NCBI RefSeq assembly: GCF_001506165.1
Contig: NZ_CP011427.1
Location: 3,162,001 to 3,226,000 of the forward strand
DNA: 64,000 nucleotides
Origin: Pantoea vagans
Lineage (GTDB): Bacteria > Pseudomonadota > Gammaproteobacteria > Enterobacterales > Enterobacteriaceae
Reading direction: 5' to 3'
Below are positions 22,616-34,310 of the stretch, one piece after another; the first letter of the stretch is position 1; each line of letters starts with the position of its first letter. Both the position numbers and the translations under genes were made by a program. The notes beneath the pieces were generated by a model. That model did no database searches. It saw only the letters and a program-made list of their open reading frames with translations, and was not told where the DNA came from.

Positions 22616-23404
22616 TTAACGAATCAATCCACGCGTTGAACGAGCAAAGAAGTCGTAGAAAGGCTGCACTTCGCTGTGTTGTTTCGCCAGTTCTTCGATC
22701 TCTGGTTTCACTTCATCCAGCGTTTTGCCGCTGCGGTACAGTAATTTGTACGCATTACGAATCGCGTGCAGGGCTTCTTTGCTAAAGCCACGACGCTTAA
22801 GCCCTTCGATATTAATGCCGAACGGTGTCGCGTGGTTACCCTGCGCGATAACATACGGCGGGACATCCTGCGCCACGCCTGAACAACCGCCCACCATCAC
22901 GTGCGCACCAATGGTGCACCACTGATGCACTGCCGTCATGCCGCCGATAATCGCAAAATCATCAACCGTCACGTGGCCGCCCAGGGTCGCGTTGTTGGCG
23001 AAGATGCAGCGATTACCAATCACGCAGTCATGGGCAATGTGCGCATTGACCATCAGCAGATTGTCACTGCCAATTTTAGTCAGGTTGCCACCTTGCGTGG
23101 TGCCACGATGAATGGTGACGCTTTCACGAATACGGTTGCGTTCGCCGATTTCAACACGCGTTGGCTCACCGGCATATTTCAGGTCCTGATTCACTTCGCC
23201 AATTGAAGCAAACTGATAGATCTGATTGTCTTTACCGATACGCGTATGGCCATTCACCACCACGTGCGATTTGAGCACCGTACCTTCACCAATCTCCACG
23301 TTAGCACCGATAAAGCAAAACGGGCCGATGTGAACATTGGCGCCAATAACGGCACCCTCTTCAATAACAGAACTGGGATGAATACTGGCGGTTGAATCAA
23401 TCAC
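22616..23404 (-). CDS. lpxA: UDP-N-acetylglucosamine O-acyltransferase
   Basis: First enzyme of lipid A synthesis; transfers R-3-hydroxymyristate from acyl carrier protein to the 3-OH of UDP-GlcNAc. It has 262 residues, as in E. coli. The left-handed beta-helix hexapeptide repeats run through about residue 190, and the catalytic His near 125 lies in [13 protein letters not shown]. It lies between fabZ (3 bp upstream) and lpxB (3 bp downstream), so the three are tightly coupled. Confidence 0.98.
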   Translation of the reverse strand: MIDSTASIHPSSVIEEGAVIGANVHIGPFCFIGANVEIGEGTVLKSHVVVNGHTRIGKDNQIYQFASIGEVNQDLKYAGEPTRVEIGERNRIRESVTIHRGTTQGGNLTKIGSDNLLMVNAHIAHDCVIGNRCIFANNATLGGHVTVDDFAIIGGMTAVHQWCTIGAHVMVGGCSGVAQDVPPYVIAQGNHATPFGINIEGLKRRGFSKEALHAIRNAYKLLYRSGKTLDEVKPEIEELAKQHSEVQPFYDFFARSTRGLIR

Positions 23405-23407
23405 TAA

Positions 23408-23863
23408 TTATGCCTCCCGGCTACGGGCACACATCATGGTCGCTTCACAGACAATCTTGCCGTCTACTGTTGCCACGCCTTTGAAGCGTGTCAGACCACG
23501 ACGAGTTTTCTCGAAGGTCACTTCCATGATCATCTGATCGCCCGGTACTACCGGACGCTTGAAGCGGGCTTCGTCGATACCAGCGAAGTAATACAGCTCA
23601 CCGGGTTCCAGTTTCCCAACGCTTTTAAACGCCAGAATACCTGTTGCCTGCGCCATAGCTTCCAGAATCAGAACGCCTGGGAAAATCGGCTTACCAGGGA
23701 AATGTCCCTGGAAAAACGGTTCATTAACAGAAACGTTCTTCACCGCACGCAGGTATTTATGCTCTTCAAATTCCAGCACGCGGTCAACCAGCAAGAATGG
23801 ATAGCGGTGCGGCAGCAGTTCTAAAATCTCTTCGATTTTCAGAGTATGCGTTTCAGTTGTCAA
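23408..23863 (-). CDS. fabZ: 3-hydroxyacyl-[acyl-carrier-protein] dehydratase FabZ
   Basis: Hot-dog-fold dehydratase of fatty-acid elongation; it competes with LpxA for R-3-hydroxymyristoyl-ACP. It has 151 residues as in E. coli. Catalytic H54 and E68 lie in [11 protein letters not shown] and LILEAMAQ. It follows lpxD after a 193-bp gap and precedes lpxA by 3 bp. Confidence 0.98.
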   Translation of the reverse strand: MTTETHTLKIEEILELLPHRYPFLLVDRVLEFEEHKYLRAVKNVSVNEPFFQGHFPGKPIFPGVLILEAMAQATGILAFKSVGKLEPGELYYFAGIDEARFKRPVVPGDQMIMEVTFEKTRRGLTRFKGVATVDGKIVCEATMMCARSREA

Positions 23864-24056
23864 AATACTCTTCCTGTCCTAAAAAATCTGATGGCAATAA
23901 TAACACGGCCTGCACAGATCAAAATGATCCTCCGCAGGCCGCAAATCAGTTCGTTGGCGTAACGCTTTCTTGAGAGACTTGTTGCTTCGTTCGGGTTAAG
24001 CCGATGAAGAGACAAAGTACGCTGCTTTATTATGAAAGCGGGTCGCGGAGATGCGT

Positions 24057-25082
24057 TTAGTCGTCTTTGCCGACCTTACGTTCGATGGCTTTTAAGCGTT
24101 TGCTCATTTCATCGATGTTCATCACCAGCGCTGCCGTTTTACGCCAGGTTTTGTTGGGTTGCAGTGGAATACCCGAAGAGTAAACCCCTGGTTCTGTGAT
24201 TGGGCGCATCACCATGCCCATACCGGTAACGGTCACTTTGTCACAGATTTCCATATGGCCGTTAATGACGCTGGCGCCGCCAATCATACAATAACGACCA
24301 ATCTTCAGACTACCCGCCATGATCACACCACCAGCAACGGCAGTGTTATCACCAATCACAACGTTGTGTGCAATCTGACACTGGTTATCTATGATAACAC
24401 CATTGCCGATCAGAGTGTTATCCAGAGCGCCGCGATCAATGGTAGTACAGGCACCAATTTCTACCCGATCACCTATCACAACGGTACCCAACTGCGGAAT
24501 TTTAACCCAATTACCACGGTCGTTAGCATAACCGAAACCATCAGCACCGATCACGGTACCGGACTGAATCAGACAATCCTGACCGATCTGGATCTCATGG
24601 TAAATCGTGACGTTAGCCCACAAACGGGAGCCACGGCCGATACGCGTCTGCTTACCAACAAAACATCCTGCGCCAATCACGACGTCGTCACCCAGCTCAA
24701 CGCCGGATTCGATCACCGCATTTGCACCCACCGACACGTTCTTACCCAGCTTCGCAGTGGGATCGATTACCGCACTAGGCGCGATATTTTGCGCGGGCTG
24801 CGGCGTTGTGTCCAGCAGTTGTGCCATACGGGCATAGGTCAGGTAAGGATTTTTCACCACCAGGGCGGCCGTTTTACACCACTCCAGATCCGCTTCCGTC
24901 AGCACCACGGCTGAAGCCTGGACAAGAGCGAGCTGCTCGCGGTAGCGGCTGTTTGCAAGAAAAGTGATTTGACCAGTGGTGGCGGATTGCATAGAAGCAA
25001 TGCCGGAGATGGCGATATCGCCATCTCCGTGCAATTCTGCATCCAACTGCTGGGCTAAATCAGCCAGTCGAATTGAAGACAT
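24057..25082 (-). CDS. lpxD: UDP-3-O-acylglucosamine N-acyltransferase
   Basis: Third lipid A enzyme; adds the N-linked 3-hydroxymyristoyl chain. The ATG at 25082 gives 341 residues, as in E. coli; a TTG at 25085 directly after the skp stop is less likely. Left-handed beta-helix repeats occupy about residues 100-310. The catalytic His near 239 lies in [14 protein letters not shown]. It follows skp with a 3-bp gap. Confidence 0.97.
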   Translation of the reverse strand: MSSIRLADLAQQLDAELHGDGDIAISGIASMQSATTGQITFLANSRYREQLALVQASAVVLTEADLEWCKTAALVVKNPYLTYARMAQLLDTTPQPAQNIAPSAVIDPTAKLGKNVSVGANAVIESGVELGDDVVIGAGCFVGKQTRIGRGSRLWANVTIYHEIQIGQDCLIQSGTVIGADGFGYANDRGNWVKIPQLGTVVIGDRVEIGACTTIDRGALDNTLIGNGVIIDNQCQIAHNVVIGDNTAVAGGVIMAGSLKIGRYCMIGGASVINGHMEICDKVTVTGMGMVMRPITEPGVYSSGIPLQPNKTWRKTAALVMNIDEMSKRLKAIERKVGKDD

Positions 25083-25085
25083 CAA

Positions 25086-25586
25086 TTATTTAACCTGTTT
25101 TACAACGTCAGCAGTGATGTCTTTAGCATCAGCAGAAGAGTACAGCACAGCCTGAGAGTCCAGCACCAGGTCGTAACCTTCGCTTTTCGCTACAGACTGA
25201 ACAGCGGTCTGGATTTTAGCCAGCAGCTTGTTACGCTCCTGCATCTGACGAGACTGGTTGTCTTTGTCGAAAGCCTGCGCTTTCTGTTCAAAGGCAGCAC
25301 GCTCAGAAGCAATCTGCTTCTCTTTCTTGGTACGGTCGCTTGCCTTCATGGTTGACGCATTACGCTGCAGATCCTGGATTTCGCCCTGGATTTTCTGCTG
25401 TTGCGCCTGGAGGTCAGAAGCACGGCCTGAGAACTCACCCTCAAGCTGCTTAGCAACAGCGGCACGCTGCGGAGACTGCTGGAAAACCTGGCTCAGGTTC
25501 ACAACGGCGATTTTATCGGCCGCTTGGGCACCCGCAGAAGCAGCTAATGCAACACCCAGAGCAGCAGCACAGAACAACTTTTTCAC
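25086..25586 (-). CDS. skp: Periplasmic chaperone Skp (OmpH)
   Basis: Trimeric periplasmic chaperone that holds unfolded outer-membrane proteins for delivery to BamA. It has 166 residues (E. coli 161). A signal peptide ends at GAQA (about residue 22). The middle part is long, charged and Gln/Lys-rich helix forming the tentacles (about 50-130). It follows bamA by 95 bp, which includes a GC hairpin near 25626-25650, and precedes lpxD. Confidence 0.97.
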   Translation of the reverse strand: MKKLFCAAALGVALAASAGAQAADKIAVVNLSQVFQQSPQRAAVAKQLEGEFSGRASDLQAQQQKIQGEIQDLQRNASTMKASDRTKKEKQIASERAAFEQKAQAFDKDNQSRQMQERNKLLAKIQTAVQSVAKSEGYDLVLDSQAVLYSSADAKDITADVVKQVK

Positions 25587-25681
25587 TATAAACTCCTTAC
25601 CTCAACGTGTGTGTTTGCAGCGTGTCACGCGTCAGCGCGACACGGGTGCAAGACGATATTTTCACTTCCTTGTTCAGAACT

Positions 25682-28093
25682 TTACCAGGTTTTACCAATG
25701 TTAAACTGGAACTGCTCTGACTTGTCTCCCTCGACTTTCTTCATCGGCTGGGCATATGAGAATACCAGCGGACCTAACGGCGACATCCATTGCAGGGCAA
25801 CACCTGCAGAGACGCGAATATTATTCGGATCGCTGTAGTCCGGAATGCCAGCCGCACGTGTTTCTGCGGTATTCTGCCATTTCGTATCCCAGACCGTACC
25901 GGCATCCATAAACACCGAGGTACGTACTGAGTTAGCATACTTCTCGCTCAGGAACGGCGTAGGCGTGATCAGCTCGAGGCTGGCAATCGCCATGGCGTTA
26001 CCGCCCACCGCATCATCTGACTTACAGATACCGTTAGGATCCGTCAGATTACAGGTGGATGAGTGATCGTTCAGGTACGCAGCTTTAGGACCAATGGTGT
26101 TGGACTGGAAGCCACGAACCGTACTTGAACCACCGCCGTAGAAGTTCTCATAGAACGGCATCTCTTTTCCACCGAGTCCGTCACCATATCCGACACGGCC
26201 ACGGCCCAGCACTACCCAGGTACCGTCACGGTTCAACGGCACGTACTGCTGAGAATCCAACGTTGCTTTGTAGAAGGCGTTATCAGAACCCGGAATCGTC
26301 ACTTTGCCGTTCAGGTTGGTGCGGTTACCCTTGGTAGGGAAGAAGCCGCGGTCCAACGTGTTGTACGTCCAACCGTAGTTGAAGGTGAAGTCATCTGCTG
26401 AGAAATCACCGTCATCATTCAGACCCTGATGACGACCTACCGAGTCAAGATAACGCCACATCGCAACCTGCGGCTGCATATTGGACAGATCGTTATGTAC
26501 ATATCCTAAGCCAACACGCAAGGTGTTGTTTTCGTTAACTGGGAAGCCCAGCGTACCGTCTACACCATAACTTCTGTTGGTGTAGTCTGACAGGTCCGCA
26601 TCATCGGCTTTAAAGTCGTTATAGAATACGCGGCCACCCAGGCTGACACCGTCGACCGTAAAGTACGGATCGGTCAGTGAGAATTCAGCATAGGTTTGGT
26701 AATCGTTCTTCGTCCCGCTGATGCCAACGGTATTACCGGTGCCCAGCCAGTTTTCCTGGGTCACACCCACCTGGAAGCTGACGCCACTTTCCGTACCGTA
26801 ACCGACACCAAAGTTGAACGTACCGGTGTTACGCTCTTTGACCTTGTAGACCACATCAACCTGGTCCGGAGAACCTGGTACACGCTGGGTGTCTACATCG
26901 ACCGTTTCAAAGTAACCGGTTCGGTTCAGACGCTCTTTACCCTGGTCAACCAAGTCGCTGCCTAACCACGCACCTTCCATCTGACGCATTTCACGGCGCA
27001 GAACCGCATCTTTGGAGGTGTCATTACCTTCAAAGCGAACTTTGCGCACGTAGTAACGGTTACCTGCATCAACATTGATGTGCAGCTTGACAGTTTTGTC
27101 CGCATCGTTAATTTCTGGCTGTGTCACCACACGCGGATAGGCGTAACCGTAGCGACCCAACAATTTTTTGATGTCATCTTCCATCTGGGTCACTTTGGTG
27201 CCGTTATACAGCTCACCCGATGGAATACGCGTCATTTTTTCGATTTCAGCCGAATGACCCGCCATGCTGCCGTTAACAATCACGCCAGCAATTTTGTACT
27301 GATCGCCTTCAGTCACGTTCACGGTGATATAGATGCCTTTTTTATCTGGCGTCAGGCTCACTTGCGTTGAATCGATATTGAAGCGCGCATAGCCGCGATC
27401 CAGATAGAAGCTGCGTAAGGTCTCAAGATCCCCAGCCAACTTCTGTTTCTGGTATTTGCGATCGCCCACTACGTTCCACCACGGCACTTCATCACGCAAT
27501 GAGAAGCGCGAGATCAATTCGTCGGAGCTAAATGCTTTGTTACCGACAATATTGATCTGCTGGATCTGTGCAGATACGCCTTCCTGGAAGACAAATTTCA
27601 AGTCCACGCGGTTACGTGGCAGCGGCGTCGCAATGGCTTTGACGCTGGCGGTGTATTTACCGACGCTGTAGTAGAAATCTTCCAGACCCTTCTCAATAGA
27701 AGAGAGCGTCGTGCGGTCAAGTGCTTCGCCGACACGCACACCGGAGGCTTCAAGGTTCTGCTTCAGCTGATCTTCTTTCACCGCTTTGTTACCGGAGAAA
27801 GTGATGCTGGCAATGGTCGGACGCTCTTTCACCTGAACAATCAGGGTATTTCCGTCACGCAGAACCTGGACATCTTCAAAGTTGCCGGTGGCGAACAGTG
27901 AACGAATGGTGTTTCTGACATCGTCATCAGAAACCGTATCACCGACACGTACCGGCATGCTGAGCAGAGCCGCGCCGACGGCGACTCGCTGGAGACCTTC
28001 GAAATGAATGTCCTTCACTACGAAATCGTCTGCACCGTACACGGTGGCGCTGCTAAACAGCAGCGACGCTATGAGCAACTTTTTCATCGCCAT
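25682..28093 (-). CDS. bamA: Outer-membrane protein assembly factor BamA
   Basis: Omp85-family core of the BAM complex, which inserts beta-barrel proteins into the outer membrane. The ATG at 28093 ([12 protein letters not shown]) gives 803 residues (E. coli 810); an upstream in-frame start at 28117 lacks a matching N-terminus. The signal peptide ends near residue 20. Five POTRA domains span about 21-420, followed by the C-terminal barrel with the lid-lock motif VRGF. The protein ends in NIGKTW. Differences from E. coli lie in surface loops. It lies in the rseP-bamA-skp-lpxD order of E. coli. Confidence 0.97.
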   Translation of the reverse strand: MAMKKLLIASLLFSSATVYGADDFVVKDIHFEGLQRVAVGAALLSMPVRVGDTVSDDDVRNTIRSLFATGNFEDVQVLRDGNTLIVQVKERPTIASITFSGNKAVKEDQLKQNLEASGVRVGEALDRTTLSSIEKGLEDFYYSVGKYTASVKAIATPLPRNRVDLKFVFQEGVSAQIQQINIVGNKAFSSDELISRFSLRDEVPWWNVVGDRKYQKQKLAGDLETLRSFYLDRGYARFNIDSTQVSLTPDKKGIYITVNVTEGDQYKIAGVIVNGSMAGHSAEIEKMTRIPSGELYNGTKVTQMEDDIKKLLGRYGYAYPRVVTQPEINDADKTVKLHINVDAGNRYYVRKVRFEGNDTSKDAVLRREMRQMEGAWLGSDLVDQGKERLNRTGYFETVDVDTQRVPGSPDQVDVVYKVKERNTGTFNFGVGYGTESGVSFQVGVTQENWLGTGNTVGISGTKNDYQTYAEFSLTDPYFTVDGVSLGGRVFYNDFKADDADLSDYTNRSYGVDGTLGFPVNENNTLRVGLGYVHNDLSNMQPQVAMWRYLDSVGRHQGLNDDGDFSADDFTFNYGWTYNTLDRGFFPTKGNRTNLNGKVTIPGSDNAFYKATLDSQQYVPLNRDGTWVVLGRGRVGYGDGLGGKEMPFYENFYGGGSSTVRGFQSNTIGPKAAYLNDHSSTCNLTDPNGICKSDDAVGGNAMAIASLELITPTPFLSEKYANSVRTSVFMDAGTVWDTKWQNTAETRAAGIPDYSDPNNIRVSAGVALQWMSPLGPLVFSYAQPMKKVEGDKSEQFQFNIGKTW

Positions 28094-28144
28094 CGTTGTT
28101 ATGCGTTTTCCTAACACATCCCGCGCCTGTCTGCGTTCCAGCTA

Positions 28145-29494
28145 TTACAGGCGTGAGAAATCATTGAAAAGTGCAAGCCCCATTAATAACACCAGCAGTA
28201 TTGAGCCAATGCGATAACTGAAGTCCTGAACTCGCTCGGACACCGGTCCACCTTTGATCTTTTCGATCGCCAGAAAGAGCAGATGTCCACCATCTAATAC
28301 CGGCAGAGGGAACAGGTTGATGATGCCCAGGTTGACGCTGATCAGCGCCAGGAACATCAGATAGTAAATCACCCCGTACTCAGCGGATAACCCAGCACCT
28401 TGCGCAATCGAGATTGGCCCGCTCAGGTTATTCAGCTTCACATCCCCGGTTATCAACTTGCCCAGCATTGAGACCGTTAACTTCATCAGCTGCCAGGTTT
28501 TGACACTGGCTTCACCGATGGCGGCAAAAGGTCCATACTGCCTTACCGTTTTGTACTCGTCTGGCAGCGGAATCACGCGTGGAATGACCCCCGCAAAGCC
28601 TTCCGCATCATTTCCCGGTTTCGCTTCCGGCGTTAACGTCAACGCCACCGATTCGCCGTTTCGTTCGACTTCCAGCGCCATGTTTTTGCGCGGATTGTCG
28701 CGTACCTGTGCCGCGAAAGCCTGCCATTGCGTTAACGGCTGACCATCGACTTTAACGATCCTGTCGCCTGCTTGCAAACCGGCAACGCTTGCCGGTGAGT
28801 TTGCCTGAACTTCCGCTAAGGTCGTTTCAATCTGCGGCCCACGTGGACGAATACCTAACGCCACGACCGGGTCCTGCTTATCGGGCTCAAATTGCCAGTC
28901 GCGCAAATCCAACTGCTTTTGCTGCGTGGCATCTTCACCAAATTGCGAGACGGTAAGCGTGGCATTGTTGTCGCCGATTTTACCGATCAGCGCCATACGC
29001 ACAGCATCCCAATCAGGCGTTTCGATACCATCTACTGCTTTAAGTTCCATCCCGGAGGTAATTTGCGCTTCTGCAGCCACCGAACCGTTCAGAATTTCGC
29101 CAACAACAGGACGTACGCCAGGTACACCGTGGATGAATACCACCCAGTAGGCGAAAACGGCAAAGATGAAGTTGGCGACAGGACCGGCGGCAATAATGGA
29201 AGCGCGTTGCAGCACGGTTTTGTTGTTGAAAGCCTGATGACGTAGCTCGGCAGGGACGCTCTCGACACGTTCGTCGAGCATTTTGACATAGCCGCCAAGT
29301 GGGATAAGCGCAATGACGTATTCCGTTCCCTGGCGATCACTGCGGCGCCATAGCGCCTTACCAAAGCCAATAGAGAAGCGTTCGACTTTCACGCCGCAGC
29401 GGCGGGCCACCCAAAAATGGCCGAATTCGTGAACGGTAATCAGCACGCCAAGCGCCACGATAAAGGCGACAAAACTCCAGAGTATGCTCAACAT
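28145..29494 (-). CDS. rseP: Sigma-E regulator site-2 protease RseP
   Basis: Intramembrane zinc metalloprotease that cuts RseA after DegS, releasing sigma-E on envelope stress. It has 449 residues (E. coli 450). HExxH motif H22-E23-x-x-H26 lies in the first membrane segment, the second metal motif is [10 protein letters not shown], and two PDZ domains lie between (about 120-310). It is 12 bp after cdsA. DegP, a sigma-E target, is encoded in this same window. Confidence 0.97.
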   Translation of the reverse strand: MLSILWSFVAFIVALGVLITVHEFGHFWVARRCGVKVERFSIGFGKALWRRSDRQGTEYVIALIPLGGYVKMLDERVESVPAELRHQAFNNKTVLQRASIIAAGPVANFIFAVFAYWVVFIHGVPGVRPVVGEILNGSVAAEAQITSGMELKAVDGIETPDWDAVRMALIGKIGDNNATLTVSQFGEDATQQKQLDLRDWQFEPDKQDPVVALGIRPRGPQIETTLAEVQANSPASVAGLQAGDRIVKVDGQPLTQWQAFAAQVRDNPRKNMALEVERNGESVALTLTPEAKPGNDAEGFAGVIPRVIPLPDEYKTVRQYGPFAAIGEASVKTWQLMKLTVSMLGKLITGDVKLNNLSGPISIAQGAGLSAEYGVIYYLMFLALISVNLGIINLFPLPVLDGGHLLFLAIEKIKGGPVSERVQDFSYRIGSILLVLLMGLALFNDFSRL

Positions 29495-29506
29495 GGTTGC
29501 TAATCC

Positions 29507-30364
29507 TCAGAGGGTGCGGAACACCAGCAGCAGCAAGCAGGCAAACACCGGCACCGCAGCTGTCAGGCTATCGATACGATCGAGGATACCACCGTGCCCC
29601 GGAATCAAGTTACCGCTGTCTTTGATACCCGCTTCACGTTTAAACATGCTTTCGGTCAGGTCACCCAATACCGAAGCCAGCGTGGCAATCACGGCGCAGA
29701 TGACCAGCGTGCCTGGCGCCACCGTCAGCGGCGCTAGCATCGCAAACAGCCAGGCAATAATAGCGGAGGAGAGCAGGCCACCAAAGAAGCCTTCCCAGGT
29801 TTTTCCCGGTGAGACTTTCGGTGCCAGTTTGTGTTTGCCGAACAGACGCCCAAACATGTAGGCGCCGGAATCAGCCCCCCATACGATGAACATCACGAAC
29901 AGCAGCCACCATGCACCCGCGAAGTGGTCAGTATCATAGTGATATTGACGCAACGCCATCATGCCCCAGAAGAAGGGGATAACCGTGAGGAGACCAAAGA
30001 TGAGGCGCAGCGGGCGCGAATGGCGCCACAGTGCAGCCGAAGCAGGATAGAAAAGCACCAGAACCAAGGCGACGATCCACCAGCCCAGAGAAACCCATAG
30101 CGAGCCTTCCATCTGGTATTGATGCAGATTACGTTGGTAGGGTTGCAGGGTAAACAGCATCGCCGCCAATAACAGGCCGCAAAGCACCGCCAGCCAGATA
30201 CGTTGCTGACGCGATGCCATACCGGCAAACTGCCCCCATTCCCAGGCGGCCAGCATGCAGATGATGATCGTTATAATCGCAAAACCAGACAGCGGTAACC
30301 AAAACAGTGCAGCGATCACCAGCGGAATTAAAATAAACGCGGTAATCAGACGAGACTTCAGCAA
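29507..30364 (-). CDS. cdsA: Phosphatidate cytidylyltransferase
   Basis: Inner-membrane enzyme making CDP-diacylglycerol from phosphatidate and CTP, the precursor of all major phospholipids. It has 285 residues, as in E. coli, with about eight hydrophobic segments. The family signature near the C-terminus, GDLTESMFKREAGIKDSG with GHGGILDRIDS, is intact. It lies 18 bp after uppS and 12 bp before rseP. Confidence 0.97.
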   Translation of the reverse strand: MLKSRLITAFILIPLVIAALFWLPLSGFAIITIIICMLAAWEWGQFAGMASRQQRIWLAVLCGLLLAAMLFTLQPYQRNLHQYQMEGSLWVSLGWWIVALVLVLFYPASAALWRHSRPLRLIFGLLTVIPFFWGMMALRQYHYDTDHFAGAWWLLFVMFIVWGADSGAYMFGRLFGKHKLAPKVSPGKTWEGFFGGLLSSAIIAWLFAMLAPLTVAPGTLVICAVIATLASVLGDLTESMFKREAGIKDSGNLIPGHGGILDRIDSLTAAVPVFACLLLLVFRTL

Positions 30365-30382
30365 AGGTTACCCCCAGATTGC

Positions 30383-31135
30383 TCAGGCGCCACCTGGTGC
30401 AGCGCCGCCGTAGCGTCGCTCCCGCGTAGAGAATGCATTCAGTGCACCTTCAAAAACGTGTTCATCAAAATCAGGCCAAAGAACATCGGTAAACCAAAAC
30501 TCAGCATAGGCGATCTGCCACAGCAGGAAGTTGCTAATCCGATGCTCTCCCCCGGTCCTTATCACTAAATCCACCGGCGCCAACTCCTGCATACACAGAT
30601 AAGGAGCTAAGCTTTCTTCGGTTATTTGGTCAGGACGTAACAAACCTTCCTGAACCTGTTCAGCCAGTTTTCTGGCACCCTGGATAATATCCCAACGTCC
30701 ACCATAGTTGGCAGCAATGTTGAGGGTCAGTCCATTATTTTGCTGAGTCAGTTCTTCGGCGCGGCGAATGCGTTCCTGAATACGATTGTTAAAACGACTG
30801 ATATCGCCAATGACGCGCAGACGCACGTTGTGTTTGTGCAGGCTTTTGACTTCGCTGTCGAGCGCCCAAACAAACAACTCCATTAATGCCGTCACTTCCT
30901 GTACTGGTCGGCTCCAGTTTTCACTGCTAAACGCATAAAGCGTGAGCGCTTCCAGCTTGTGGCTAACCGCAAAGCTGACAGCCCGGCGTACTGATTTTAC
31001 CCCGGCTTTGTGGCCTGAAATACGCAGTTTGCCCTGATTTTTTGCCCAGCGACCATTACCATCCATAATGATGGCCACGTGACGTGGCGTACAGTACGAC
31101 TCGTCATCGATTGTGTTGTGATTGTTGGACGACAT
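30383..31135 (-). CDS. uppS: Di-trans,poly-cis-undecaprenyl-diphosphate synthase
   Basis: Cis-prenyltransferase that makes the C55 lipid carrier for peptidoglycan and O-antigen. It has 250 residues (E. coli IspU/UppS 253). The catalytic Asp is D25 in the motif IMDGNGRWAKNQG. Other conserved blocks are TLYAFSSENWSRP and DLVIRTGGEHRISNFLLWQ. It lies between dxr and cdsA, linking isoprenoid supply to envelope lipids. Confidence 0.97.
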   Translation of the reverse strand: MSSNNHNTIDDESYCTPRHVAIIMDGNGRWAKNQGKLRISGHKAGVKSVRRAVSFAVSHKLEALTLYAFSSENWSRPVQEVTALMELFVWALDSEVKSLHKHNVRLRVIGDISRFNNRIQERIRRAEELTQQNNGLTLNIAANYGGRWDIIQGARKLAEQVQEGLLRPDQITEESLAPYLCMQELAPVDLVIRTGGEHRISNFLLWQIAYAEFWFTDVLWPDFDEHVFEGALNAFSTRERRYGGAAPGGA

Positions 31136-31301
31136 AACGCGTAATAATTCCTTTCATCAGAAATGCTGTGGTTTCTGAATACATTGCGCCTGCGGCAAAC
31201 TCCAGCCATTCTGCCGGATGACATCGAAACAATGTCGGGCCATGAAACGCGAGCGAGCGACTATACCATTTTCACCTTGAGCGAACAAATAGCGGTAAGT
31301 A

Positions 31302-32504
31302 TCAACCTGCTAAACGAAAGCGTGGTAGCAATTCATTGGCACAGATTCGGGCTAACCGATCGATTTCCATCACATCATCAATGTTGCTCGGTTCCTGGCA
31401 CTGCAGAGAGGCCAGCACTTCGCTATTCATGGCTGCAATATCGGTAAAACGAATCTGATGCTGTAAAAATGCCGCCACGGCCACTTCATTCGCCGCGTTC
31501 AGCGTTGTCGTCGCCGCCTGCCCTGTTGAGCACGCATCAATGGCCAGCTTCAGGCAGGGGTAGCGCGCATAATCCGGTTCATCAAACGTCAACGCCTTCA
31601 TTCGGGTGAAATCAAGCGGCGTGACACCGGCTGAGATACGCGCTGGCCATGCCATGCTGTGCGCTATCGGCGTTCGCATATCGGGCGAACCTAACTGCGC
31701 CAGCACACTGCCATCGCAGTAACGCACCATAGAGTGAATCACCGATTGCGGATGCAGGATAACTTCCATTTGTGCGTCAGTGGCATTAAACAGCCAGCGG
31801 GCTTCAATGTATTCAAGACCTTTATTCATCATGGTGGCCGAATCAACAGAGATTTTACGCCCCATTGACCAGTTCGGATGTGCACATGCCTGGTCTGGCG
31901 TCATGGCCGCCAAATCGGCTAATGGAGTGTCACGAAAAGGACCACCCGATCCCGTAAGGAGAATGGAATCAATGCCATTTCCCCGCAGATCAGCGTACCC
32001 CAACTGATGCTGTATGGAAGCGGGTAAACTCTGAAAAATGGCGTTGTGCTCGCTGTCGACCGGCAGCAATTGAGCCTGATGATGGCGCACCGCCTCCATA
32101 AACAGACGGCCGCATGTGACAAGGGATTCTTTATTGGCAAGCAGCACCGTTTTGCTGGCACGAATCGCGGCCAGTGTCGGCTGGAGACCCGAGGCGCCAA
32201 CAATCGCCGCCATCACCTGATCGACCTCATCCAACGCAGCCAGTTCGCAGGCTGCCTGAACGCCGGAGAGCACTTCAGTTTGAAGGTTCAGTGCTCTCAG
32301 TCGCTCACGCAGGGCCTGTGCCGAGGTCTCATCCGACATCGCGGCATAACGCGGCTTAAATTGCTGACACTGTTCTGCCATCAGCGCCACATTCTGGCCG
32401 GCAACCAGCGCGGTGACCTGATACAGGTCTGGATTTGCCGCCACCACTGCCAGCGTGCTGGTGCCAATCGAACCCGTGGAACCCAGCAAAGTTAATCGCT
32501 TCAT
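31302..32504 (-). CDS. dxr: 1-deoxy-D-xylulose-5-phosphate reductoisomerase
   Basis: NADPH-dependent enzyme that converts DXP to MEP, the committed step of the MEP isoprenoid route and target of fosmidomycin. The ATG at 32504 gives 400 residues (E. coli 398); an adjacent ATG at 32507 is equally served by AGGG upstream. The NADPH motif GSTGSIG is at 8-14, and metal/substrate blocks [15 protein letters not shown] and [17 protein letters not shown] are intact. A frame extending to 32624 reads through the frr terminator and was rejected. Confidence 0.96.
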   Translation of the reverse strand: MKRLTLLGSTGSIGTSTLAVVAANPDLYQVTALVAGQNVALMAEQCQQFKPRYAAMSDETSAQALRERLRALNLQTEVLSGVQAACELAALDEVDQVMAAIVGASGLQPTLAAIRASKTVLLANKESLVTCGRLFMEAVRHHQAQLLPVDSEHNAIFQSLPASIQHQLGYADLRGNGIDSILLTGSGGPFRDTPLADLAAMTPDQACAHPNWSMGRKISVDSATMMNKGLEYIEARWLFNATDAQMEVILHPQSVIHSMVRYCDGSVLAQLGSPDMRTPIAHSMAWPARISAGVTPLDFTRMKALTFDEPDYARYPCLKLAIDACSTGQAATTTLNAANEVAVAAFLQHQIRFTDIAAMNSEVLASLQCQEPSNIDDVMEIDRLARICANELLPRFRLAG

Positions 32505-32558
32505 CATGCTATCCCTGTGAGGTTGTGAACCGTGCCCGCAACTGCGCCGGGCACAATG

Positions 32559-32602
32559 TAAAACGCCGCCAGAGTCGCACAACGTCTCTGAACGGCGTTT
32601 TA
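32559..32602 (-). terminator. Terminator-like hairpin between frr and dxr
   Basis: Inverted repeat TAAAACGCCG / CGGCGTTTTA (10 bp, perfect) with a further inner AGAG / CTCT pairing. On the minus strand it lies about 75 bp after frr. It has TTTT at the stem base, not a long free U tract, so partial readthrough into dxr is likely. Confidence 0.75.
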
Positions 32603-32676
32603 TACCCGTCATAGTAAAAATCACATCCAGATTGGCTGCGACTCATACCATTTCGGGTATAGATAACTTGATGGAA

Positions 32677-33234
32677 TTAGAAATCCATCAGTTCCTTTTC
32701 TTTGTCGGCCAGTGCTGCATCAACGTGTTTGATGTATGCATCGGTCATTTTCTGGATCTCATCCTGCGAGCGACGTTCGTCGTCTTCGCTGATCTCTTTG
32801 TCTTTCAGTAGTGCTTTGATCTTATCGTTGGCATCACGGCGCACATTACGGACAGAAACACGGCCCTGCTCCGCTTCACCGCGCACGATCTTGATCAGAT
32901 CTTTACGACGCTCTTCCGTCAGCGCTGGCAGTGGCACACGAATATCGCTGCCTGCTGAGCTCGGGTTAAGCCCCAAGTCAGATGCCATAATGGCTTTCTC
33001 AACGGCTGCGCCCAATGAACGATCAAACACGTTGATTTTCAGCGTACGAGAATCTTCTACCGTGACGCTCGCCAGCTGACGCAGTGGCGTAGGAGTACCG
33101 TAGTAAGGCACCATAATGCCGTCGAGCAGTGAAGGCGAAGCACGACCGGTGCGTACTTTGCTGATTTGGTTTTTAAATGCATCCACACATTTTTCCATGC
33201 GCGTGTCAGCATCTTTTTTAATGTCGTTAATCAC
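32677..33234 (-). CDS. frr: Ribosome recycling factor
   Basis: With EF-G it splits post-termination ribosomes. The GTG at 33234 was chosen: it gives 185 residues as in E. coli, whose frr also starts with GTG, and AAGGG lies 7 bp upstream. The longer frame to 33270 adds residues with no counterpart. The three-helix domain includes [14 protein letters not shown] and the C-terminal [17 protein letters not shown] region. It follows pyrH after a 196-bp gap and ends at a hairpin. Confidence 0.96.
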   Translation of the reverse strand: MINDIKKDADTRMEKCVDAFKNQISKVRTGRASPSLLDGIMVPYYGTPTPLRQLASVTVEDSRTLKINVFDRSLGAAVEKAIMASDLGLNPSSAGSDIRVPLPALTEERRKDLIKIVRGEAEQGRVSVRNVRRDANDKIKALLKDKEISEDDERRSQDEIQKMTDAYIKHVDAALADKEKELMDF

Positions 33235-33430
33235 GTTAAAACCCTTGGATTCGGTTTGACCTGGCCACATCCGGCGTTCCAGAAGTGGTATCGATAAACA
33301 TCGATCATCCTGTTACCCACCATAATTCGAGCTGCAAACGCATTGTTGACACTGAAATTATGTGAAGTAATGGCGCGGTGACCCAGCATCGCGCCCACAG
33401 AATATACCTTATTTTATCCTGCGTCGGGTA

Positions 33431-34156
33431 TTAATGCGTAATCAGGGTGCCTTCTTTTTCACCCATCACCACGCGACGCAGCGCGCCAGGCTTGTTCATA
33501 TTGAAGACACGGATCGGCAGCTGATGGTCGCGCGCCAGTGTAAAGGCGGCCAGATCCATCACTTTCAGCTCTTTATCCAGTACTTCGCCATAAGACAGCT
33601 GCTCGTACAGCGTAGCATCCGGGTTTTTCACCGGATCATCCGAGTAAACACCATCGACTTTAGTGGCTTTCAACACCACATCCGCTTCGATTTCAATGCC
33701 GCGCAGGCAAGCAGCAGAGTCGGTAGTAAAGAACGGGTTGCCCGTACCCGCGGCGAAGATCACCACACGGTTGTTACGCAACAGGCTGATGGCTTCTGCC
33801 CAGCTGTAGTTATCACACACGCCATTCAGCGGAATCGCGGACATCAGTCGTGCGTTCACATACGCACGGTGCAATGCATCACGCATTGCCAGGCCGTTCA
33901 TCACGGTTGCCAGCATACCCATATGGTCACCGACCACACGGTTCATACCTGCCTGTGCCAGGCCAGCGCCACGGAACAGGTTACCGCCACCAATAACCAC
34001 ACCCACCTGGATGCCCAGCTCAACCAGCTCTTTCACCTCTTGCGCCATACGGTCAAGCACGCTCGCGTCAATACCAAAACCTTCGGCACCTTGCAGTGCT
34101 TCGCCACTCAGTTTTAGCAGGATACGTTGATATACAGGTTTTGCGTTGGTCGCCAT
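33431..34156 (-). CDS. pyrH: UMP kinase
   Basis: Hexameric bacterial UMP kinase forming UDP, regulated by GTP and UTP. The ATG at 34156 gives 241 residues, as in E. coli ([15 protein letters not shown]). Amino-acid-kinase fold motifs [23 protein letters not shown] and [16 protein letters not shown] are intact. It follows the tsf terminator and precedes frr. Confidence 0.97.
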   Translation of the reverse strand: MATNAKPVYQRILLKLSGEALQGAEGFGIDASVLDRMAQEVKELVELGIQVGVVIGGGNLFRGAGLAQAGMNRVVGDHMGMLATVMNGLAMRDALHRAYVNARLMSAIPLNGVCDNYSWAEAISLLRNNRVVIFAAGTGNPFFTTDSAACLRGIEIEADVVLKATKVDGVYSDDPVKNPDATLYEQLSYGEVLDKELKVMDLAAFTLARDHQLPIRVFNMNKPGALRRVVMGEKEGTLITH

Positions 34157-34273
34157 GGTCAATTCTTCCTGGAAGATATGATGAATGAGAAGTTAAATCT
34201 GATCGATCATCCGCTTAGCAAGCGAGAAAAGCTATTGGGATGAGACTGAAAAGTGGTCCACGCAAAACGCAGA

Positions 34274-34302
34274 CAAAAAAGAACCGCCTTCCGGCGGTTC
34301 TT
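34274..34302 (-). terminator. Rho-independent terminator after tsf
   Basis: Minus strand stem AGAACCGCC / GGCGGTTCT with a short loop (34301-34281), followed by six to seven T (34280-34274). It lies 10 bp after the tsf stop and probably attenuates transcription into pyrH. Confidence 0.92.
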
Positions 34303-34310
34303 TCGGAACA

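Noticed and set aside
25587..25681. Sigma-E promoter directly upstream of skp (GAACAA ... TCTTG)
   Set aside because: Spacing fits but both elements match the sigma-E consensus poorly; not strong enough to list.
33434..34117. 227-codon plus-strand frame over pyrH
   Set aside because: Antisense to conserved pyrH; His/Thr/Gln-rich composition typical of the reverse frame of a highly expressed gene.
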